DNA of 64,000 bases from Trichosporon coremiiforme (Eukaryota; Basidiomycota; Tremellomycetes; Trichosporonales; Trichosporonaceae), in contig BCJJ01000048.1 of the NCBI GenBank assembly GCA_039545355.1, positions 1-64,000 of the forward strand, in the 5' to 3' direction. Made by a program: the position numbers and the translations under genes. The notes below the pieces were generated by a model that was given only the letters and a program-made list of their open reading frames with translations, made no database searches and had not been told where the DNA came from. This document shows positions 55,649-64,000 of this stretch, piece by piece. The number at the start of each line of letters is the position of its first letter. Position 1 is the stretch's first letter.

Positions 55649-57683
55649 CTACGCCTTAACCTGCGCAAACTCCCTCTGGTACTTCTCCGTCGCCTCGTCC
55701 CAGAGCTTCTTGCAATCCACGTGACTGCCAAGCTTGGCACACATGAGGAACGCGCCGCTCAGCTTCCTGTTCAAGCTATAAGTCGGCGCCGGCGGCGGAG
55801 TCAGGCGTTTTTCCAACATGACCGGGATGTTCGCGCGCACTTCGTCCGTGACCGTCTGCTTGCTGAAGTCGTACAACCCTTGATGCTGGAACGGCCGAGC
55901 CAACGCCGACATGCTCGCAATGTGTGCGTCGACCATGTCCGGCTCCTCCTGGCCTGTCAGGTAGCCGAGCGATTGGGACTCGGACACCATCGCTGGCTTG
56001 TCGCCCGCCAGGGCGGCGGAGAGAAGCTTGTACCACCCCTCCATGAACTCGGGGGTGTACTCGCGCGACGCACCAAAGTCGATCAGCTGGATCCGGCCGG
56101 AGGAGGGGAGGAAGAGGAAGTTGCCCCAGTTCGGGTCTGTCTGCATGAAGCGGAACTTGAAGAGTTCCTCGAGACAGAGGCGGAGCACGTTGGTGCCGAT
56201 CTGGGCGTTAGCTAGAATACCGGGGACGAGCTAGCTGGGCTGCGAAAGAGCACTCACCAGATCACGCTGCTCCTGCGTCAAGTTGCGGAGCTTGCTGAGC
56301 GGGCGTCCGTCGGCCCACTCAGTCGTCAGCACGCGCTTCGACGTGCACTCCTCAATGACCTTGGGGACGTCGAACACGCTGTCGCCCTTGAGGAGGGCCG
56401 CAAACTTCTTGCCCGCGTCCGCCTCGCGCTCGTAGTCGCACTCGTCCTCGAGCTCGCGCTTCATCACCGCAATTGTGTTTTGGAGATACATGCCCTTGGG
56501 GAGCAGGGCCGATCCTCGCAGGACGATGGAGAGGTTCGCAATGTCGCTGCCGATACTCTCAGCCACGCCCGGGAACTGCACCTTGACCGCAACGTGCGTG
56601 CCGTCCTTCAGCGTTGCGCGGTGGACCTGGCCGATAGAGGCGGCAGCGACAGGCGTCCGGTCGAACGCGAGGAACTTGTCCTGCCACTCAGTGCCTAGTT
56701 CCGAGGTCATGACCCGGTCGAGCTGCCAGTCGGGCATGTAGTTTGCGTGCGCCTGGACTTGCGCGAGCACGCGCTCGAGCTCGGGGGGAAGGACCGTGTT
56801 GTCCTGGATACTCATGAACTGGCCGAGCTTGAGGGCCGCACCGCGCATGCGGCCCAGGGTAGCGACGAGGCGACGCACATTCGCGTCGCTCATGAAGACG
56901 CTCCCTTGGCCGCCGCCGCCGGTCGTGCGACGAAACGTTTCGCCAGCCGCACCGAGGGCGAGCGAAGCGCCGAGAGAGCCGTAGTGGAACAAACGGCCTA
57001 GACGGGAGGAAGGAACAGCTGACGAGCGGAGCACGACGGGCACCTGGCAGTCAGTTACAAGCACGCTCGAATCGACTTACGTCCTCGGGGTCCGCCTCGA
57101 CATGCGGGAGGTAAGTGGCGGGGTCGACGTTGGGGTCGACGACGAAGGGCTGCTTCGGAGTCACCGCGGCGACCGCGGGCTTCGGCGTCGGAGTTGGGGC
57201 TGTCTTAACGGCGGGTGCGACGGGGACAGGCCGCGGGCTCGGCTTGGCCTCGTACTGGCTCTCGAGCTTGTCGGCCTGCTTCTGCAGCGCCGCAACGGTG
57301 GCCGACACGGCCGCCGGCCTCTTCTCCGCCTCCGGCTGCGCCTTCACCGGCTGCGCCCTGGCGGGCTGGGCCGGCTCGTCGAACACCTCGACCTCGACGT
57401 GCCGGCGGGGGTCGGACCACATCTCATCCTGCTCGTTGATGTCCTGGTGCTCGTGGGCGGGACCGGTGGGCGGGCGCGAGGTGCTCGGCGGCGCTCGCGG
57501 CGGAGGGTACGGCGCGGGGAAGGCGCGGGTGCGCGGCACAGCCGGCGGAGGGCGGTAGACGACGGGGTCCTCGTAGATCTGGGGGCGGAGGGAGGGCGAG
57601 GCCATCATGACCGCCTCCTCGGCCTGGAGGGCAGCGGCGCGGGACCACACGCGCGCGGCCGCGCTGAGCATGCCCTTGGACAT
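55649..57683 (-). CDS. COQ8: Coenzyme Q biosynthesis atypical kinase (ABC1/Coq8, UbiB family)
   Basis: A mitochondrial matrix-facing ATPase/kinase-like protein needed to assemble the CoQ biosynthetic complex. Exons 57683-57081, 57043-56258 and 56200-55649, with introns of 37 and 57 bp (both phase 0), give 646 aa. The first 200 residues are a presequence plus a Pro/Ala-rich linker. UbiB hallmarks follow: the KxGQ motif in ALKLGQFMSIQD (about 272), the Ala-rich loop AAASIGQVHRA in place of a glycine loop, VAVKVQFPG, TDPNWGNFLF in the catalytic loop region, and LIDFGASRE as the DFG. It is divergent from HEM13, another mitochondrial gene. Confidence 0.95.
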
Positions 57684-58361
57684 GGCGCAGGGGAGGGCGT
57701 GGTGGAGGGAAGCCGAAGCTCGGGGAGGTTGAGGGGTAAGGTTAACGGGGATAAGCGCGAGACACTGGGGGAACGGGACAGTGCACTGCGTGTGTGTGTG
57801 TGTGTGTGTGTGTCGGAGTGAGTCGGTGAGTCGCTGGGTCGAGGATGCGGTGGATGCCGAGTGGTGCCCCGAGGACAATGGAGCAGTGTTGTTGAGCAGA
57901 TCAGATGAGCATGGGAGTCCCAGCACTCGGTTCGCCCATGCCCGCTGTGTCTGGAGTGTCTGGCTATTCTGGCTCGGCTCGCTCCCAATCAGTGATCATG
58001 TGGCATGGCTGCTGGGTGGGGGCCGGCGGTGTCCGGCTCCTCCCGGCAAATGACGAGCCGCCATTCGCCCATATCCCCGGTCCCACCAAAGCCATTCATC
58101 CAGCCAGGCTGGCTGCTCACTCTCTGACGCGCTCACCGCTCACCCGGCGACATCCACGCACCTGACTGAGTACTGCAGACTGACACATACCGCCTCGCTG
58201 TCTGGCCATCATCACTGCTGAGCGAAACCGGCCGTGCCCGACCGATAAGATCCGGTAATCACCCGTACCTTGCTGTCATCGTTCCTTGAAATCTACCTTG
58301 ACCTTCATCTTTTCTCTCCTTCCTCTCCCTCCACACCATCATCCATCCATCAAACCCACAA
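57684..58361. promoter_or_regulatory. Shared promoter of COQ8 and HEM13, with (GT)12
   Basis: 678 bp between the divergent start codons of two mitochondrial genes. It contains a dinucleotide run of 12 GT units at 57790-57813, about 107-130 bp upstream of the COQ8 ATG. The HEM13 side is a TCTC/CCATC-rich leader. Confidence 0.65.
57790..57813. repeat. (GT)12 microsatellite in COQ8 upstream region
   Basis: Twelve uninterrupted GT units. Such runs vary in length and can form Z-DNA. Confidence 0.92.
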
Positions 58362-59778
58362 ATGTACCGCCACTCCCTCCGCCTCGCGCGGCCAGCCGTG
58401 CGCTCGGTCCCTCGCGTCCTCCGCGCCGCCCCCTCCGCCCGTGGATACAGCACCGGTAACGGCAGCAACGGAGAACAGCCCAAGGTCGACCTGAAGCGTC
58501 TTGCGCTCGGCGGCGCTGCTGTCGGTCTCGTCGCTGCCCTTGCGGCCGGATACGCCCGCTCTAACCCTACGAGACTCGACGGCACGCCCTGCGTCGAGGT
58601 CATTGAGACCTTTGGCGCGCCGTGGGAACCCGTCCACGCTATCGAGCAGGATGACCCGAAGGTGAGTCACGGCGTGGCAGGCAAGACCAGCGACGCGCAA
58701 GCCCGCCATGCAGCATTGAGGTGTTCTGGATGCCTGGCTGCTCGCCCCGGCGGCATCGCACGACCTCCGCTGACAGCAGAACCCCATGCGTATCCGTATG
58801 GCGACCTGGGTGTCGAACATGCAGGACCACATCGTGAAGACGCTCGAGGCTGTCGAGGCCAGCGCGCCCCCAGACGGAGAGCACGAGGCCAAGACCTTCC
58901 TGCGCGACCACTGGATCCGGCCCAGCGGAGGCGAGGGTTCCAGCTGCGTGCTCCAGGGCGGCCGCGTGTTCGAGAAGGCGGGCGTGAACGTGTCCATCGT
59001 CGAGGGCAAGCTGTCCAAGGCGATGCAAACGCACATGCGCCAGGAGCACGACAGCATCCCGATCAGCGATGAGCCGCTGCCCTACTTCGCGACTGGAATC
59101 TCTATCGTCATCCACCCGCGCAACCCGCATGCGCCGACGTGTCACCTGAACTATCGCTACTTTGAGACGGCCGACCCGAAGGATCCCTCCAAGACGCTGG
59201 CGTGGTGGTTTGGCGGCGGCTCGGACCTGACCCCGACATACTTCTACCCCGAGGACGCGACGCACTTCCACGAGACGCTGAAGGAGGCCTGCGACAAGCA
59301 CGACAAGAACTACTACCCCGAGTACAAGAAGTGGTGCGACCGCTACTTCTACCTGCCGCACCGGAAGGAGACGCGCGGCGTCGGCGGCATCTTCTACGAC
59401 GACCTGACGTCCACCTCGCCCATCCACGGGGGCAAGAACCCAAGCCAGGAGGAGATCTTCTCGTTCGCCAAATCCGCCTCGGCCTCCTTCCTCCCCGCCT
59501 ACGTGCCCATCGTGCTCAAGCGCATGAACACGCCCTACACGCCCGAGGAGCGGGAGTGGCAGCTGATCCGCCGCGGACGCTACGTCGAGTTCAACCTGCT
59601 CTACGACCGTGGCACCAAGTTTGGCCTGAATGTCCCCGGCGCCCGGATTGAGAGCATCCTCATGAGTCTGCCCGAGACGGCCAAGTGGCAGTACATGTGC
59701 CCCACGGGCGATGTCAAGGGGAGCAGGGAGGAGGAGCTCATCAAGGTCCTCAAGGAGCCGAGGGAGTGGGTCAAGTGA
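58362..59778 (+). CDS. HEM13: Coproporphyrinogen III oxidase, oxygen-dependent, mitochondrial form
   Basis: Oxidatively decarboxylates coproporphyrinogen III to protoporphyrinogen IX in heme synthesis. Exons 58362-58661 and 58780-59778 give 432 aa. The acceptor is TGACAGCAG, so use of the first AG would add one Gln (433 aa). The first 30 residues are an Arg/Ser/Ala presequence (MYRHSLRLARPAVRSVPRVL), followed by a hydrophobic segment (LALGGAAVGLVAALAAGYA), an arrangement like animal enzymes in the intermembrane space rather than the cytosolic S. cerevisiae form. Conserved core: HMRQEHDSIPI, HPRNPHAPTCHLNYRYFE, WWFGGGSDLTPTY, RGVGGIFYDDL, GRYVEFNLLYDRGTKFGL. Confidence 0.97.
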
Positions 59779-60056
59779 GCGCAGGCGAGAGCGCAGCTCG
59801 AGCCGTGCGGAGCGGGGTCGTCCCGAGCCCACAGAGCTCGAGCGGGAGTGTCGGAGGCGTACAGCGAGCGATGTGTGGACGGTGGACGACGAACGACGAA
59901 CGTAGAGAATTAGACAGATGTAGTAGTTTACATTTTATAAAAGGCAGCACTGCTCAGACTTTTGGCCAAATCAGTATCGCATGCATCTAGGGGTACAACA
60001 TGAACAGAGAGACAGAGACCGGAAGGAAAAAACCAACAAAACTACGCGCGGGTGCA

Positions 60057-63000
60057 CTAGACTAACGCTCTCGGCGTCGGCGTCGCGGCCGCCATTGAGG
60101 GCGTTGCAGCACTGAGGGCCGATGGCCGCGGCGGCCGCGCGGTACCAGGAGTCGTGAGTGGCCGTCCGGGTGTCGGCGCGCCCTTGCGGAGCGCCTGCGT
60201 GCGCAGGTCCTTGTTGTCAATTGCAACAGATTTGGTGCAGTTGCTCGTCTTGTAGATGCCGACGAGACGGTGCGCGAGCTCAAACATGTCGTTGCGCAGC
60301 GAGATGACGATGAACTGCGCCGCCTGCGTCTTGCTCTGGATGTAGTTGGCTACGATCGAGACGTTCTTGAAGTCGAGGGCGGCGTCGATCTCGTCCATGA
60401 AGTACAGGGGCGTGGGCTTGAAGACGTGCAGCGCGAACACGAGCGCGAGCGACGCGAGCGTCTTCTCGCCTCCTGACAGGTTGGCGATGGGGCGCCACGA
60501 CTTCTTCGGCGGCATGATTGACAGCACGACGCCCTCGCTGAACGGGTCCATCGTGTCCACCAGCTCGATCTCGGCGTTGCCCCCCATCGTGATCATCTGG
60601 TAGAGCTCCTTTAGCTTGGCGCTGATCGCGCTGAAGCCCGCCATGAACTCGTCCAGGCGTACCTTGCGCAGGTCGTCGTAGCGCTGCTTCGCCGCGTCGC
60701 GGTTCTGCGTCACCGTCTCGAGATCCCGAGCACGGTCGAGGAACTCGGCCTCGCGGCGTCGGTACTCGTTCAGCACGTTGAGGTTTGGCTTCGCCTTTGA
60801 AATGTCCTCCTCGAGCTGCGCGATCTCACCGTTCAGCAGGTCCTTGTCGACGGCACGAAGCTCATCGGCGCTGTACTCGACAAGCTCCGTCGAGTTGTTG
60901 TGCTTCTTGGGCACGGGCGTCTCCTCGTCGCTGCCGGCCTCCTCATCCTCGTCGCCATCCTCGTCACCCTCCTCCTTCTCAGGCGCCGGGGACTTCTCCT
61001 TGTCCTCGTCCTCTTCCTCATCGTCCTCGTCAATGTAGGCCAGCTCGAGCTCGTCGTGGCGCTTCGCCCAGTGGCGGTGCTTGTCCTTCGAGTCCTTTTG
61101 CAGGCGCATGTTGTCCTCGAGCTTCTGCTTGATGTCGACCTCGAGCTTGCGGAACGCGTTAACCTCGACGGAAGCTTCGTCGAGCGCAGCCTTGGACTCG
61201 GCGAGCGCCTCCTGCACGTCGGTCGTGGCGTCCTGCGCCTCCTGGACCTTCTCCTGAATGACGGCGAGATCGGCAGTGCACGCCTGCAGGTCCGCCTCAA
61301 CAGCCTCAATCTCCGTGTCGCACTCGTCCAGCTTTTCCTTGTTCGCGGCGATCGCCTTCTCCAGTTTCTGGGCGGTACGCTCTGCCTGCGCCTGGTTCAC
61401 CTCGGCCTTGGTGATAGCCTCGTTGGCAAGGTCGAGGAGACCCTTGGTGGTCGTGAACTTGCTCTGGATCGCACGGAGGCGGACACCACCGACGTCGAGA
61501 ATCTTGTTCTGGAGCTCCTTGATCTGCTCATTGATAGCGCCCGTCTTCTCCTTTAGCTTGTTGACCTCCTTCGTGATCGTGGCGATCTCAGCGTCGAGGG
61601 TGGCGATGCGCTTCTGGTCGGCGACGTCAGGCTTGCTCTGAGCAGTGAGCTCAGCGATACGCTTCTCAGCCTCCGCGATGCGCTTGGAGCCGGTCTGCAC
61701 GTCGAGCTGGATCTTCTCCATCTGCATCTCAATGTCGGGGATCCGCTTGCGGAGCTGCGAGACCTGCTGCTCAAGAGCCTTCCTCTCGGCAAGGAAAGCC
61801 TGCAGATCGCCCTCGGCAACGGCGAGTTCTTGCTCGTAACGGTGCACGACCTCGGGAGCGACCTTGTCGGCCTTGAACTTGGAGCTCATGCCGCCGCGAG
61901 CGACACGGTTTCCACCACCAGACATGGTTCCAGAGGGGTCGATGAGCTTGCCATCGAGGGTGACGACACGCCAGCGCTTCTTGCCGAAACCGATGCGCTG
62001 AGCCTGCTCAAGGTCCTTGGCGACGAGCGTATTGAAGAGCCCCTTGTAGAAGGCGGGGGCGAAGCGAGGGTCTTTCGGCTTGATCAGGTCAAAGAGACGG
62101 GGGACGTTCTCAGGAGTCTCGATGCGGCTGAGGTCGCGGGCGGGAAGCTTCTCAAGTACCATGAAGGAGGCACGGCCAACGTTGCCCTTGCGGAGGTGCT
62201 CGATGCACGCCTGACCCTGCTCGACAGTGTCGACAACAAGGTTGTTCAGCGCACCGCAAGCAGTCGTGACGGCGACATCGTACTTGTCGTCGATGACACC
62301 GAGGTCGCCGAGGCGCCCGTGGAAGCCCTTGATGCGCCCCTGCGCCTTGAGCTTGTTGAGCGAAGCAAGGACGGCGCCCTCCGACTTGTCCGCGGCCAGC
62401 GAGGCCTTCGCGTCGTCGGTCTTCTGGCGGGAGGCAGAAACTTTGACGCGGAGCTTCTCCGACTTGGCGTTCATCGACTCGAGCGTCTCCTCGGCCTCGG
62501 CGAGCTCCTTCTTCGCCTTGGCCGCCTCCTTCTTAAGGGCAGCGTACTCCTCGTGCTTTGACTGATCGCCATCGCGGACGGCCTGCAGAGCAGCGTGAGC
62601 CTCCTCGAGCGCCTCCTGGGCACCAGTAGCCTTCTGCGCGAGCAGGTCGCGTTCAGACTGGGCGATGTCGATGGCAGACTGCTTCTCGTTGATCTTGGCA
62701 GCCCAAGGCTCAAGCTCGCGCTGCTTCGCCTCAATCTTGGTCGTGAACTCGTCGGTCTTGTCCTTCAGGCTGTCGCGGACCTCTTCGAGTTCCCGCTCTT
62801 CAGCCTCGAGCTTGACCTCGAGGTCGGCGACCTTGGCGCGGTTGGTCTCGAGCTGGCCCTCGCAGTTCTGCACAGTGCCAAGCGCCTCGGACCTAGAATG
62901 CCCGTCCTCAGTGACCGACTTCTTAAGTTTCTTCTGCTTCGAGACGAGATGCTTCTTCTTCTCCGACAGACCGACCTCTTCCTTCTCGATCTTCTTGGCG

Positions 63001-64000
63001 TCCTTGACGAGCGCGTCGGTAAGGCGCTTGACCTCCTCAAAGTCGGCGAGCTTGGCGTCGTAGCCCTTCTGGAGATCCTCAATCTGAGCGAGATGATGGG
63101 CGTTGCGCTCCTGCTCCTCGGTGAGCTGCGCGTTGAGCTGGTCGATGGCCTTGGTCGTAATCTCGATGTTGCTCTGGAGCGTGTGCATGTGGTACTGCCA
63201 CAGGAGCGACTTCTTGCGAGTGAGCTCGTTGGTGTCGCGGAGGTAGTCCTCGGCCTCGCGCTTCTTGTCCTCGAGCGTAGCCTTCTCGCGCTCCACAACA
63301 CGGAGTCGGTTCATCTTCTCACCGCGCTCCTCGTTCAGACCCTCGACCTCCTCGGACGCCTGCTCGATGGCTTCCTTATACTTGGCAGTACCGATAATAT
63401 CCTCCAAGTACTCGAGAAGACCATCCTCGTGCTCGTTCTGCGCCTTCGGCTTCATGAGAGCGATCGACTCGACCTCACCCTGGAGAATCAGGAAACGGTT
63501 GTGGTCGAGGTCGATGCCCTTGCCCTTCAAGAGCGTTGTGATCTCCTTGTGCGTGCTCGTCTTGTCGTTGATCGTGTACGTCGACGAGTTGTTGCGGAAC
63601 GCAGTGCGCTTGACGACCAGCTGCGAGTTGGGCACGACGAGATAGTTGTCCATACCGGGCTAATGTCAGCACTGCCTGACCAAAGTCACTCACCAGGTCC
63701 ACAATCTCCTTGAACCAAACTTCGACGGAGCAGTTTGAAAGGCCCTCCTTGCCTGCAGAGTTGTGGATCAGCTCGCTGAGCTTGCCCTGACGCATCTTGC
63801 TCGCACGGAAACCGAACACAAAGAGCAGCGCATCGATCGTGTTACTCTTGCCGCTACCGTTGGGTCCGACAATCGCAGAGAACGACTTGTGGAAGGGTCC
63901 AATCTCCTGGCGGCCGGCGTACGACTTGAAGTCGTTCAGGACGAGCTTGTGGATGACGAGTCGAGGCTTGGGCGGGGCTGCGGCAGGAGCAGCCGGAGTG
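60057..64000 (-). CDS. SMC4: Condensin subunit SMC4 (5' end outside the window)
   Basis: An ATPase that forms the condensin ring with SMC2 and compacts mitotic chromosomes. Two exons are visible, 64000-63694 and 63659-60057, around a 34-bp intron (GTGAGT...CTGACATTAG); 1302 residues are seen and the start lies beyond the right edge. Order: Walker A GPNGSGKSNTID near the left of the visible protein, DNYLVVPNSQLVV, a long coiled coil, the hinge (GRIKGFHGRLGDLGVIDDKY), a returning coiled coil interrupted by an Asp/Glu-rich insert of about 50 residues, the signature LSGGEKTLASLALVFALH, and Walker B PLYFMDEIDAALD. The tail is Ala/Thr/Pro-rich. Hinge and signature sequences point to SMC4 rather than SMC2. 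Confidence 0.96.

Overview
The window is nuclear DNA of a GC-rich basidiomycete yeast. The signs are many short introns (mostly 35-60 bp) with GTGAGT/GTAAGT donors and a CTGAC or CTAAC branch site just before the acceptor, closely packed genes on both strands, and protein families typical of Tremellomycetes. A hydroxyquinol-catabolism gene pair suggests Trichosporonales (Trichosporon/Cutaneotrichosporon/Apiotrichum/Vanrija-like). That placement is inference. The exon models were spliced by hand from the sequence and no transcript data were used.

1-4.4 kb: aromatic catabolism. Hydroxyquinol 1,2-dioxygenase and maleylacetate reductase diverge from one promoter; together they turn hydroxyquinol into 3-oxoadipate. 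A zinc alcohol dehydrogenase follows. 5-11.6 kb: an acidic hypothetical gene with a probable GC-AG intron, a poorly resolved stretch, and a Ser/Thr kinase with a large N-lobe insert. 11.9-29.5 kb: conserved membrane-trafficking and lipid genes, namely FAB1 (PtdIns3P 5-kinase), a Cid1-like nucleotidyltransferase, V-ATPase subunit a, lysophosphatidate acyltransferase and the PIG-A/GPI3 catalytic subunit.

29.6-45.4 kb: the most unusual part. Six successive genes, and no other gene I can recognise, encode small secreted or GPI-anchored proteins. Each has a signal peptide followed by a Kre9/KNH-like N-terminal module (a P-x-x-G...I-x-W type motif). Five of the six carry a phase-0 intron at the same place, after codon 38-44, just behind the conserved Trp. 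The genes are separated by long spacers (1.2-3.5 kb) that hold varied short tandem repeats, a 26-bp perfect palindrome and a poly-G run. This looks like an expanding cell-surface gene cluster.

45.5-50 kb: a purine-nitrogen gene fusing allantoicase to two ureidoglycolate-lyase domains, the first of which looks catalytically degenerate. Two GATA-factor sites sit just upstream, followed by dispersed GGATATCATATC repeats and a Gfo/Idh/MocA oxidoreductase. 50.3-53.4 kb: a Tra2-like RNA-binding protein with a 19-bp first exon, and an unresolved gene broken in frame at a GAGAAG microsatellite. 54-55 kb: an intronless secreted protein resembling bacterial TupA (tungstate-binding), a candidate for horizontal transfer. 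55.6-64 kb: COQ8 and HEM13 (both mitochondrial, divergent), then SMC4, which runs off the right edge.
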